A stretch of 64,000 bases of DNA from positions 26,630,432-26,694,431 of the forward strand of contig NC_089315.1 of NCBI RefSeq assembly GCF_036669915.1. The letters are read 5' to 3'. Below the pieces are notes generated by a model. The model did not search any database and was not told the origin of the DNA. It worked only from the letters and a program-made list of their open reading frames with translations. The DNA comes from Pocillopora verrucosa. Taxonomy: Eukaryota > Cnidaria > Anthozoa > Scleractinia > Pocilloporidae. A program made the translations under genes and the position numbers. Positions 22,901 through 34,300 of the stretch are shown here, piece by piece. Within the stretch, counting starts at the first letter, position 1. Each line of letters starts with the position of its first letter.

Positions 22901-25900
22901 AAGCACAAAACAATCTATGAGATCAGTCTGAAGAATTTGACAGAGGATATGTACCTGTTCATTGTAATAGATCGTAGCTGCCATTAACAGATCATAGTCA
23001 TTGAGATCACTAGAGTTTAACTTCTTTTCAATGGACTTCAGGATTGATTCCCTAAATTGAACCAAAGCAAATTGTCAAATAAGTTTGAGTTAATTTGTAC
23101 CACTGCAGTACCCACTTCTCTGGAGCAAAAAGCGTGCATTAATACCATCATTTTATTCATTATAAAATTGAATTAAAAGCATGCATCTGTAACAATTCTT
23201 AAATGTAACATATAGAGTACATACACGTGTTCCTCTACATAACTGAATTTGAGGTCTGTACTGTAAGTTACAGACCAGAAAAATGAAGTTCCATTACTTA
23301 CAGTATGAACCAAAAAACAGGGTTAGTAAGATATTTGTTATATTTCTGCATTCAGATAGAAGAGGGGGGGGGGTGGGAGTTTCAATTCAAACTTTTGAAT
23401 TTTGTAAACCACACAGCGAAATATGGCCCACTAAATTGACCAATCATAGTGCATGGACTAACTAAGAGATGTAATGAACATAATTCATGTACAATATCAA
23501 ATGTATAGCACTTAATGTAGAGCAGAACTTATGATGATGAATGAAAAATAATAAGATAGAACACAAGAAAAGATTGTTGAGGTTTATGTCTGCTTGTATT
23601 CTGAGGTTTGCAGAACTAAACTACACTGCACAGTAGATCTTGTACATTTAGAGAGACAAAGCAATGATAATTTTGGTTCTAAAACAAAATGGCTTTAGCA
23701 AAAGTGTGCCACCTGGAATACTGTAGATACTTGTTTGTAGCCAAGAATTTCACCATCATGATTGTCTCATTTCATCAGATAAATAATTAATTTCTACAAG
23801 GGGAGAGGGGCAGTTTGGAATAAAACACTATCATTAATGCTCATCACAAATTCTTGGAGAGCTAATTAATATGAATGATCAGTAGCGAGTCTCTTGTTAT
23901 AATCCACAACACTTTTCAAGAATTTTCTCTCATCATGAAAATTTGAATTGATTGTGCAAGAACTCCTATGAAATCTGCAATCAGTAGTGTGAATTCTCAC
24001 TCTACACTAACCACAAAAGCCTTGGTATAATAGGAAGTTAGGGGGATGGACACATAATATAAATTACACCAGTAACCCTTTAACCCCCAGAAGTGATTTA
24101 CATGTAACTTCTCCCTATAATATCCATACATTCTCCAGGAAACAGGTGGTGAGAGTACTCAAACTTATCAGGTGGGAGTTTTTTTTATCATCAAAATCCA
24201 AATTCTTGTAACTTTTTAACAAGGAGGTGTGTACATGAAGCAGCTAAAGGAAAGAATTAATCATTTGATCTTGGGAGTCAAATGGTTATTACAAATACAT
24301 GTAATAGCTGGGAAGTCAAAGTAATTGTACCTTTTGCTTGGATTCTGATGATATTCAGCTAACATTCTGACAGGCTGTACTTCTGCTGGAGAAGCTGATG
24401 TCACCTCATCTAAGACAACTCTATGCTTACCCTAATTCAGAGAAATGTATGGAAGGTTCTGAAACATCACATGAGCTGGAACAAAATTTTTTTAAAAACA
24501 TGTACACAAGCGCTGCATTGAGAAACAGATGTTTAAGTTAGTGGGGCTTATTTTGCTTCAGTAACATGAAGTAATATTGAAACTTCCCAATAGAAGGAAT
24601 GCCACTTCATCCAAGGGTTACAGATATACCTCAAGTATATCACTTGTTCATACCCTTTAACTCCCAGAAGTGATTAACATGTAACAGCATTATACATTAT
24701 ACATTATCCAGCAAACAGGTGGTGAGATTACCCAAACTTATCAGGTACGTATAGAAAATCGTATGAACGCAAGTGCATTTCGTGATTTATGGGCACGAGT
24801 GATGTTTTGAAAGTTCTCAAAACATCACGAGTGACCATAAATCGCGAAATGCACAAGCAGGTTCGTACGATTTTTTATTTATTATATTCTCGATTTTTTT
24901 TTATAATTTGGTGTTCAAATTTGGCGCTTCCCCGGTGTTTCCATGGCAACTTCTCCGTATTGCACTCTATAACCTCTATTGCACTCTATAACCTATTTAT
25001 GCATTCATCATTGACCAATCAGAAACGCGTTATTTTGTTGAGTATATAATAAAAAATATTATCTTGATGGAACACTCAATTCTTGTAGCCAATTCACAAG
25101 GAAATGGATAGAAGCTAGAGTAGAGAATTAACAATCAAATCTTGGGAGTTTGAGGGTTAATTCCTCATTCATAGAGGGATGGTACTGTAAACATTAAAAG
25201 ATAGGTAAATGAGTTTACGATACTTATTGAATAACAATATTATAATAGATAAGAGCAAGGGGACTTCAGGAAACCACCAGCTTTTGTGAGGGAGGCTTCC
25301 AACAGTGCCAAAAAAAATTAAATAATTACATATCTTTCAATGAGTTTGCCTGACAATGTGCCATTACAAATTTATAGTTCTTGATGGAGTCTGCAAGAAT
25401 AACATGCCTTGCCCAAGAAAAGAAAAAACACAATGGCCCAACTAGGGATAAAATCCAGACCATTTGGTAGACTTTTGCCAAATGGTCTGGGTTCAAAATG
25501 CTCAGTGTGAACATGTGAGTTTGGTTGATTGAATATTGACCTGACCATGATCTCAAAGACACTTTGTTTACCATCTAAACAGTGAAAATAGTAGCTCATT
25601 ATGAGTGGAAACATAAGGAGAGCTGAATGATTGATTGAACTTAAGATCAGACGATTGGAAACAGCGACTTTAAACAAGTGTGTTGTCAGGTTAGAACTGT
25701 ACTGGGTCCAGATGTCACGAAAACGTCGTAACGCTAAGAATTGAAAAGAAAAAGAGCCACTCACCTGAGCTGTATAAGCTCTGTACATATAAATATCTTT
25801 TTCAATGGCCAATTCGCGTGAAGAAGGCTGTTAAAGACAAATCAAACCGTATTTACGAATGTTGCATTTTAACCCTCAAAAGATGACAATTTCATCGAAA

Positions 25901-26035
25901 AAGACTCAAACTAAAGCAACCAAACTGAAAACGCACGTGTAACTTCTGAGCTTCATTTATACAAAACTGGTAGTTGCCGATGTAAAAGGAATTCCTGATT
26001 TCGAAGAGTTCATCCACGTCACCACTAGCCGCCAT
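19979..26035 (-). CDS. COPE: Coatomer subunit epsilon (COPI coat)
   Basis: Twelve exons on the reverse strand: 26035-25937, 25827-25765, 24431-24331, 23051-22955, 22468-22419, 22145-22092, 21974-21953, 21784-21725, 21587-21432, 20614-20546, 20387-20313, 20032-19979. All have GT-AG borders and matching phases. They total 900 bp, or 299 aa, close to the usual ~300 aa of epsilon-COP. Recognisable segments include [18 protein letters not shown] at the start, [65 protein letters not shown] and SHPF. These are the TPR-like helical repeats of epsilon-COP, which binds alpha-COP in the COPI coat for Golgi-to-ER transport. One exon is only 22 bp. Introns carry several short transposons. Confidence 0.96.
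20826..21050. mobile_element. Short interspersed element, family A copy 1 (COPE intron)
   Basis: About 220 bp starting near 'taaccccta' and ending 'gggcccaatgggttaa'. It shares an ordered series of blocks ('catctaatttctcc', 'aaaggaaatgat', 'gaagctcttgattgtta', 'tggagaatatacatactgat') with copies at 22676 and 44150. It has no ORF. Ends read ...TTAA, like a TTAA-targeting MITE, but the target-site duplication is not certain. Confidence 0.7.
21235..21390. repeat. Palindromic foldback element, 66-70 bp arms (COPE intron)
   Basis: Near-perfect inverted repeat: the arm at 21235-21305 begins 'tgaatgaaagtgatcttcgc' and is mirrored at 21323-21390, with a short loop containing 'cccgtacagacctgaa'. It is the same family as the palindrome at 59400-59595, which has the same CCTGAAAAA edge and CCCGTAC loop. 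Non-coding. Confidence 0.88.
22676..22886. mobile_element. Short interspersed element, family A copy 2 (COPE intron)
   Basis: Same block order as the copy at 20826-21050, from 'taacctttctacccctttt' to 'catactgatgttaagctgc...ggttaa'. Its 3' edge carries acceptor-like and donor-like sequence on the reverse strand that mimics a COPE exon, but the true exon is at 22419-22468. Confidence 0.7.
24070..24300. mobile_element. Short interspersed element, family B copy (COPE intron)
   Basis: Begins 'accctttaacccccagaagt' and contains 'caggaaacaggtggtgaga' and 'caaacttatcaggt'. It ends near 'cttgggagtcaaatggtta'. The same blocks occur at 24650-25165, where a second element splits them. No ORF. Confidence 0.65.
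24650..25165. mobile_element. Family B element interrupted by a nested palindromic MITE
   Basis: The family B left half ('accctttaactcccagaagt' to 'cttatcaggta', about 24650-24747) and right half ('cttgatggaacactcaattc' to 'gggagtttgagggttaa', about 25063-25162) are separated by about 310 bp. The insert begins with a palindrome (arms about 24755-24813 and 24818-24880, including 'gcatttcgtgatttatgg'). It ends near 'accaatcagaaacgcgttat', giving a relative age order of the two families. Confidence 0.7.
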
Positions 26036-28465
26036 ATTGTTCTTCTTGAAGGTTTCGACTTGAGCCCAGGATCACCGTGTCATACTTAACCCGCATGGTT
26101 ACCTGGGAGTGAGTCTCTTGGACTGTTTTTTCATTAACAGAGACACGCTCTAGTCTCCGACAAAAAATCAAGCAAACTTGTTTTTGTCTTGCTTTTCTGA
26201 ATAAGCTTCTTTGAAAGGTAAACTATTGGGATTTTTCAGTGATACAAAGAAGATCAAAATTTACTTTCATGTAAGTTTTTCTCGCTGGCGGGTGGTTTAA
26301 GAGAGGTCTGACACGAGTTAGGTGATGTCCGCTATAGGTCTGTGGGCTGACAGTAGATTTCTTTAAAGTAAAACTCTTGTAAACGCAAACGTCATGCACA
26401 CCGACTTATCTGTTTCATTCTTAACTTGTTGAAGATGTTCACGAAAAAAATTTTCGTCATTCACATGGCTAAAAAAGTTATTCACTACAGGATGTTATCA
26501 AACATGCACTTTGTTCATCAAATCCCTCTAAGGATCAGCTGCAAATTGATTCGGGCAATCGAGTGACTTCACCGACGTCTTACCTAATCGGATGTTAGTC
26601 AAGAGCACTTTTCTATCTAAGAATAGGGGTAATTAATAATTGTTGTTACAACGGAAAAATAAGTCTGCCCACTTTGAAAAATGTGGCGTGACGAGCAAGA
26701 AAGTTATAACCATGTATTACTGTGGTTGGCTTTAAGCTAAATCTAGCGGACGCAAATACTGCACCATCGTGAGGCTTGTGGCCTGTGCGAGTTACGTCTT
26801 CCCTTATGAGAAATTTCAGGCCCGGTTAGCAAGCTGAGGCGATTGCGACAGCGAAACGACACAGGTGCGATCTTTTTATTTTTTTATCACGATATACGTT
26901 CATCACGACTACGGTCGCCATAAGAGAGGCTGCCTTCTCGTACCAACATAAGGCAATTTTAACGAAACGAAGAGTGGTGAAGCGGATATTGAAACCATTC
27001 GAAGCAGTCTGGTTTATCTTAGCTTGACCGAGAGCGTTGTTTTTTACAGCAAAGCGAGGTGAGCAGAAAGCTTGAGTCACGGGCGAAAGGTAGAGCACCA
27101 AAAAAAGTTGTCTTCTACCAACGCGTTAATCAAGGAAGCCCCAGATGCACTTAGAGATTTTTTAATGGAAGCCTTACATAAGCTTTTAGTTATGATTCAT
27201 TTTTATATGATTCAGCATGAAATATTAGATGGTCGCCAAATCCATATACTGCTTTTTGGTTTCATCGGGCATGGGGAATCCAGATATTTAATTTCAGATT
27301 TTTCCGACGAGACGTAACTTTAGTAGCAAAACTAAAAGGGTTTGATGTAAGAATCAGACGTTGTTAAGTCAAAGTAAGGCGATAAAGTAAATATTTATAC
27401 AACTTGTGTAAATATTACGACCGGAGAAGAGAACGATGACGGAAATGGATAAACTAAAGAAGTACAGCGAAGTAAAAAACTAAGTATGTCTAAAAAATAT
27501 GGGACCCGAGAGAATGTAAACATTAATTCCAAGTAAATTTTCACTTAAAATACAAAATTGGAATCTTAGTTTGTTATCCACAAGCTTCGAGATACATGTC
27601 GACACGTGAAACTTTTTGAATTTTTTTGTAATATAGGCAGTATAATTCAAACCCTTCCAAATTCTATCGTTAAAAATTTATTTCGTCAATTCACAACTGT
27701 ATTTATGTTCCAACGAAATTTAGTCCCAACCTTAAAAATGACAAGATAGAGATCTGGATAATATATATACATTATTTTTGCATCATTGTGTACGAGCTAA
27801 GTTAATCGATATTTTTTTAGATTAGATTTAAATTACATTCTGTCTATTATACTTTGCACGTTGCCCCCGAAGTGTTAAGGTAATGATAAAATTGTGATTA
27901 CCAAATAGAGAAAAACTAGAAAACGAAGATGACATTGGCAATCGTTTGAATTCAAATTAATTGAATAATAGTGTAATCACGTACCAAGATGAATTACAGT
28001 AATTACATGGAAATGCTTTCAAGTTTCCTGTTTATTTACATATTTCTAAAGATCCGTAAATTCAATTTAAAACTCGATTTTTTTCTTGCACGAATGATTT
28101 TTAGCGATTGTTTTGGGGACAAATTTACAAGTGCACATGTGTAGTCTTTTATTGAAGGTATACTGCGCTCAGCAGAGTCATTTTTTTCTTAAAGAAGGTA
28201 AAGATGACTAGCGGAAACGCATGATATTGTCATGATTAGCGAGTCATGACGTTCGTTGAACACGTCGGCTTAAGATTTGAATCAAGGAAATTTCCTGGCA
28301 GATTGAAAATGTTTCGAAACTGGAAGAGGAAGCTTGCTTATGCATGTTTTGTTCATCCTTACAGAGCGAGGAGATCGTGAATCAAGTGAAGCTCACGAAA
28401 ATTCTAAAAACCATGTGCGACTTCGAGTTTAACCGCTCAAGGGAACACTGAATTTTTGGACTAAA
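26036..28465. other. Intergenic region between COPE and the GPCR gene
   Basis: Divergent arrangement: the COPE start is on the left (- strand) and the GPCR on the right (+ strand). The first few hundred bases must hold the COPE promoter and 5' UTR. No coding exon is supported; the short ORFs at 26826-27317 have no start context, splice support or family similarity. AT-rich sequence dominates 27300-28200. Confidence 0.55.
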
Positions 28466-29674
28466 ATGGCAAATCATTTGCACTTCCATAATATCTCCAA
28501 CCGATCGCTATTAGAAAATGAGAAATATCTGCTACAAGAGTTTGACATTGGACGATGCATCCCTTCCGTTTGTTTGATCTTTTTCTCGCTATTGACGAAC
28601 TCCATTGTCGTCATTTCTTACTCTTTGAACCACAAGATGCGAACTACAACAAACACGATGGTTTTGAATCACTGCCTGGTGGACATTCTCCTTGCCCTAT
28701 CGGATATTGCTTTTTATCTCACACCAGCTTATATTCCAAGGCTTACGAATAGCTACCTATTTTGCGAATTGTCGGTTTCTCTCGATAGCCTGCTCAAGGC
28801 GGCGTCGATCCTGAGCATGAGTGGAATAGCCATCGATAGATACATAAACCTGGTAAGACCTAGAAAAAAAATGACAAAAAAGCAAACTGTAGCGTCCTTG
28901 ATATGGTGCTGGATGCAATCTACAATTGTAGCGATTCCGTGGCACGCAAACTCTCTTAAGCATCGATCTGAAAACTCTCTCAGTCAGCTGGCTCTAGTTT
29001 GTCACACTCTTCCTCGCCTATTTGAGGCGGGGATGCCGTCGACTGCCTTGTCCATTTTTCACAAGACTGTGTGCGTAATGATTCCTCAAATGTGTATCTA
29101 TTACGTTTCATGCCGTGTTTTCAGCGCTCTGCGGCGAAGACGGAGGGTGAAAATAAGAGACAGTTTACTTAGAGTTACAACATGGCCCAATTCCGCGAAT
29201 AGTTTTGTTGCACGTGCTCAGACAAAGTCGCCGATCACTGCTATGGTCCTGTTTCTGCTCTACGTACTTTGTACAGCACCGTTCGTTGTAGCGATAGTTT
29301 GGACGATGTTACCGGAAAATCAGGTCCTTTCCTCAGGAGTGGCTTTCACTGTATACTTCTTCTTTCGTCTCAAGGGATCTTTATTTCCGGTGCTGTATAT
29401 TCTAAGAAACCGTGTAGTTTTAAATTCACTGCAGAAATTTACGTGCTGCTCGAATTTCTCAAGATTTCAGAGCTGTGGAATCTCATTCGATAAGCGTAAT
29501 TCAGGTATCAACTTCTCCGGGTGGAACCGTGCTACATCTAAACAAATAGCAACAAAGGGTTTTCGACGGCGGGAACCCATGCGGAAAGAATCAAGTGCCT
29601 TCTACTCAATCAAAAGTGCTAACGTAGAATTGAACTTCACTGATCTTAAAACTGCAACTGGAGATTCTTCATAA
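28466..29674 (+). CDS. Orphan class A (rhodopsin-like) G-protein coupled receptor
   Basis: Intronless 402-aa protein with seven hydrophobic segments. Class A landmarks: N45 in TM1, D73 in TM2 (NHCLVD), C100 before TM3 paired with C179 in ECL2, a canonical DRY at 124-126, W149 in TM4 and P207 in TM5. TM6 has LCTAPF (268-273), so the usual toggle Trp of CWxP is Thr. TM7 has SLFPVLY (305-311) where NPxxY is usual, so the Asn is replaced. N-terminal sequons lie at N9 and N12. An Arg-rich third loop and a C-terminal tail of about 80 aa with CC near 327 (possible palmitoylation) follow. The ligand is unknown. Intronless orphan receptors of this type are common in cnidarian genomes. AATAAA lies downstream at 30028. 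Confidence 0.88.
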   Translation: MANHLHFHNISNRSLLENEKYLLQEFDIGRCIPSVCLIFFSLLTNSIVVISYSLNHKMRTTTNTMVLNHCLVDILLALSDIAFYLTPAYIPRLTNSYLFCELSVSLDSLLKAASILSMSGIAIDRYINLVRPRKKMTKKQTVASLIWCWMQSTIVAIPWHANSLKHRSENSLSQLALVCHTLPRLFEAGMPSTALSIFHKTVCVMIPQMCIYYVSCRVFSALRRRRRVKIRDSLLRVTTWPNSANSFVARAQTKSPITAMVLFLLYVLCTAPFVVAIVWTMLPENQVLSSGVAFTVYFFFRLKGSLFPVLYILRNRVVLNSLQKFTCCSNFSRFQSCGISFDKRNSGINFSGWNRATSKQIATKGFRRREPMRKESSAFYSIKSANVELNFTDLKTATGDSS

Positions 29675-31377
29675 GGGGACGACTGCCTCCTGCCTTAAAT
29701 TAAGGGAAGTCATTACAACCTAGGAGTCACAGAAATAAGGTCTAATCCGTTTCCTATTAAAATTTAATTTCATGATTCTGATTGGAGGTATACAGTAGTG
29801 CCCAGAGCCGAAATTTAAAATCATAATTATTTCTTAGCTTGCTACCTTAAAGAGTGCTTTTTATCTCAACTCAATGCCATAGCAACTTAGAGTATTTCCT
29901 TATAGATGACCAGTTGAAAGCAAGAGTTTATAGTCTCTTGCTGGGAGTTAGTTTTGAGCCAGATTCCATAATCTTCTGATTTAGGGTACCAGTCTTGAGT
30001 TATTGGCTGGGGTGTGAGAGGTGTCACAATAAATTTCATCAGTTTACCCCTTCCCCCCACCCCATGGTATTCTGATGGGCCTCATTGTCAGTAAATTTTC
30101 TGCTAGCGAGACTGACCCCCACCTCCATTCCTTCTGAAAACCATGTGATCCCCAAAAACCCTCAAACCCACCACCCCTCTCCCCTCCGAATAGGTCAGTC
30201 TCGTCAGCGTCCCCAAAAAGAGTGCTTATTTCAGGCCTTTTCGTTGTTCTTAACGCAGAAAAAAAATTAATCACGTTTTATTCAAGAAGTCATACACATT
30301 CTTCTTTCTATGGCAGTATCATGGCTGTATTTCATCTGACCGAAAAACAATTATTTCCATAATTCAAATTGGAAGTCCAAAACAGCAAGTTATTGGTGGC
30401 CATCTGTGAGTTACCCCTAACTGCTTTATAGTTAATTCATTGGCATCAGAAGCAATTAAAAAACAAAACAACATTACCTAATATCTCAACAACTTAGATG
30501 AAAAGGTAAATCCTCTTTCAGCAGCCACATTGTAGTGGTTGAATCCAAGGGATACATTTAACGTTTCGTGCAGATTTTCAAGTAAACTTTTTTTAAAATA
30601 GCAGTAAGCTTTTATCGTATTTTCACATCTAATCATTAGCATTTCTAACACAAAATGAATTTGGAAAAACGAAAGGTTTGTTTCATGGTTCAAACTACCA
30701 CCTGTATTCAAAAATAGGAGCAAAGCTTATCTGATAATGATAACAGCTACGATTTAAGGCTCGGAAATGAGCTGATGGAAAAAGTGAACTGAAACATCAA
30801 CATGGCTGTTGAACATCATTCAGTTTTTAGTCAAAAATGTTGATCCTATATTTAAACTGCACGTTATCGAATCTTCTGTTTATACAATATCTCCAGCCGT
30901 TTAACGGCAACTTGTCACAGCGCTGGATGTTTCCTTGAGAAAACCTAATCATAAAGGTGAACATTGGTATTTAAACTCCTTTAAACCCTAATAAAAACAA
31001 ACATAGTAGTCTACATGAAAAAAGTGCGCGCTTCTGATTGACTGAAAACGAGTGCACTCTCATGCAACACGAGTGCAAATTACAAATAGCGCGCGTGCGT
31101 TTTCAAAATTTCGTCTGTCTTGACTTTCTGTGATGTTTTTTTAATGTAAATTATTAACAAGAAATAGCATGATTTCTCTTGCAATTTGGTGTAAAAAGCA
31201 CTAGTAAATTTTTTAAAGACTACAAATTACACTTGCCCTATGGGCTAGTGCAATTTTGTTGTCTTTGAAAAATTCACTAGTGCTTCTTAACTTTAAATTA
31301 CACTTGAAATTATGTTGTTACCTATACTAATGACCTCGTTGTCGCGGGTTAATTTGCACTTTAAACGCGGTTTCCAG
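29675..31377. other. Convergent intergenic region, GPCR to ZSWIM8-like gene
   Basis: It holds the GPCR 3' UTR (AATAAA at 30028-30033) and the 3' UTR of the gene on the other strand. C-rich sequence occurs around 30045-30190. The right part carries the repeat listed at 31015-31300. I see no other gene. Confidence 0.55.
31015..31300. mobile_element. MITE-like repeat with terminal palindrome
   Basis: Contains 'cttctgattgactgaaaacg' and 'caacacgagtgcaaattacaa'. It ends in an inverted repeat whose arms (about 31199-31240 and 31243-31285) both read 'gcactagt' then a T-rich and AAAGAC block. Non-coding; the family is inferred only from its structure. Confidence 0.6.
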
Positions 31378-34300
31378 TTAAAAATAGTCATCCGAGAAGG
31401 CGCTTTCAAACATGCCCGGGAACAAGCCATGGGCAACCAAAGCAGGGAAAATGCCAGCGTGTGACCGAAACAGACCCACTTCGCGCTCATCCGACGAGTA
31501 AATATCCTTATCTCCCAACACATGATCCAACAACGGCTGCAAAATGGGATACTGTTTTGAAATCTCTTCTGTCAAGTCTTTTAGCTTGGCTCCACTGGAA
31601 TCCAAGATATTGAGAGCTCTCTTCGTGGTCTTCAGTAAGTCTGTCATGTTTGTGTTCATAACCTTGGAGCGCCTAAGTTCGTACATTATTTCCGAAGGTT
31701 CAAGATGGCGTCGGTCGCGGCGATGGGTAACCTCCTCGACGGCGGTTACCATCTTGGGGCCACTTAAAAGTTTCAAAAATTCATCAACGGCTCTAAATTA
31801 AGAAGAAAAAATAATGACTTAAAAGTATGACGACCATTAAAGTATGATTCTTTTTTTTGATCTTTACACAGGTACACATCATGCATGATTGCTATTTTGT
31901 ACAAGGAGATCCTTTAAGGACAAAAATTCGTTGGTTGAGAAAGTGGTAGAAGGTTTTTTCCACTTTTTATTTAGAAATTTGACTAAAATAAAGCAATGAT
32001 CTTTGCAGGTGAGCTGAAATTTAGGCAGAGAGCCTGAATTTTTCAGGCCTCTTTCTGTAGTGGTCCATTTTACAGTTGCGTGCTTCGTTGCCAAGCCTTG
32101 GAGCAGGAGTGAGGCTGAGTGTGACCTTTTTATGATACAGACCATCACGGTTTTCAAATGTATATTTCTTTGTTATCATGCTAGATACTAGATACTAGTC
32201 TCTATCACAACAAGGTCACCTTCAACCTCACTCCAAATCAAAAGCTTGGCAACTGAGCACACAACTGTAATATGGCCTATTGTTGGGTGTCCTGGCCAAA
32301 CAGAATTTCTTTTTTTTCCTTTTTTTTCTTTTTTTTTTAGAAATTTAACTAAAGTAAAGCAATGGTCTTTGCAGGTGAGCTGCAATTTAGGCAGAAAGCC
32401 TAAATGTTTTCAAGCTTCTTTTCTGCAATTGCTTCCATTGCGGCTCACCTGCAAGAATCATTGCTTTACTTGATTTTCATCTGCCGGGGAAATGCAATTT
32501 ATTTCATTATGAATAAGAACTTTTACTAGTAAACTACCACCGCAAAAAGGAAAATCAAAACCACAAAGCAAAAACTAGAAATACAGCTGCATCTGAAGCA
32601 AACGAGCTTCAGGCAACTCGGTACGAAGCCAGGGGTATGTGATATCCTCAAATGCGAACCAAAACTTCTTTACCTTTGAAGTAGAAGCTTAACTGAAGGA
32701 TGAGTCTGACAAGCTTCTTTGATCTCTGCGTCGCGTCTCTCATACCTTTCAACCCTTGATGACGGGCTACTACGTGCGCCTTCAGTGTTCAGGTGTTGCC
32801 CAAGCTGTGAAGAATAATTACGATCAGAGAGCAGACAAAGTATCACCACATACTATGATTGCATAGCAAACACATGATGTGAAAACCCAGACCTTTCTCT
32901 GCCAAAAAAATAAAAAAAAATGATAATAAAAACATAACAAGCAATCCGATGCAAAATTTTGACTTAAGAAGGCGGAGTCTTAATATCAAGCTTTTCCCTA
33001 TGAACGTCCTATCATCCCTTAAATGGTTGTATCATTTTACAGATGTAAGTGTTACCTCTTTAACCACCTCGAAAAGCCACATGGGATTATCGACGTTACT
33101 GATCAAGGAACAAACGAATTTGTGCAGGTATGAATCCTCGGAAGACTTTTGAGAGACACTCTGTGATTGTGCTGCAAAATAAATGAGTTCAAGATGCAAA
33201 AATAAATGGAAGACAATTCTTCTAGTAATTCGATCTACACGCACCACGTGACCGAAAATGTCCCAGCTAAAACTGAGGAATGTCTAGTGATATTCCCAAA
33301 GTGATATTCCCCAATTCTGAAACCTTCAGGCCAAAGTGTATTTAATACAGCCTCGCCTAAAAGAGAAGCTTCAGCTGTTTTAAAATAGCAAGAAGGACAA
33401 CAACACCCAGAGTGAGAGTCGATCGCAGGTTCTTAAGGGTTCCTATCAAGTTGTTGAAACGTTGACTTATTTAGTTTTTGTTTTAGTCAACACGTGCTTC
33501 AATAAAATTGTACAAAATCTAATTTAGAAACACTGGGACATGGCTTCTTGAGTTTGTCTAACGTTAGCGCTGGTACATTCCGCTCAAGAATTTATCGAAC
33601 TGAGAGCACAGTGTACATCCAATGTCTTCTACCCCTTGAACTAAAACAATAAAATCTAACAAAAGCATACCATCTTCCCAATGACTGCATCCTGGTTTGT
33701 CATCGGAAATTGCAATTGTTTTATCGACCTTCTTTCGAGGTTTGTCTAGAATTCGAATTTTTCTGGAAATTTTATGATATGTTTCTTGAGTTTCAGTGAG
33801 CCACGTTTTCTTTGCCACATAGCACACAAGCCTGTCAGTATAAAATAAGACAATACACCCTGTAACCAATTTGGACTTGATTCAATATCGGTTCATTAAT
33901 AATAACAATAGTAATAATAATAATGATAATAATGACACTAAATACTAATAAAGACTATTGACTAGTAAAGACATAAATAAATGCCACTATTTCATGACAT
34001 TTTCACCGCGCGTAGTTATCCTAACATTTTTAATTTCACATGCCAAGATGGTTTGTCCCCAATTAGAAGCGATGCTAAATCACGTTGACTCGTAAATAAC
34101 GTCATTAATATTATTAAAGTTACAGGGTTTATCGACATGGTGGTTTTCCTTTATTCCAAGGCTTTTTTAGGAAGCAGGTTTATTTCATGGAGTCCATAAA
34201 CGATTGTGGTTATGATAACAATAACACGATACTGATATAAAATGTTATTAGACATAGGACTTACTATAAAAACTCTGATTGGTCGAGAGCCATAATAACC

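Noticed and set aside
26826..27317. ORFs of 81-91 aa between COPE and the GPCR
   Set aside because: No domain, no splice or start context, and both strands are equally open.
28555..28963. Alternate-frame and antisense ORFs within the GPCR gene
   Set aside because: They overlap the GPCR reading frame, which has clear family motifs.
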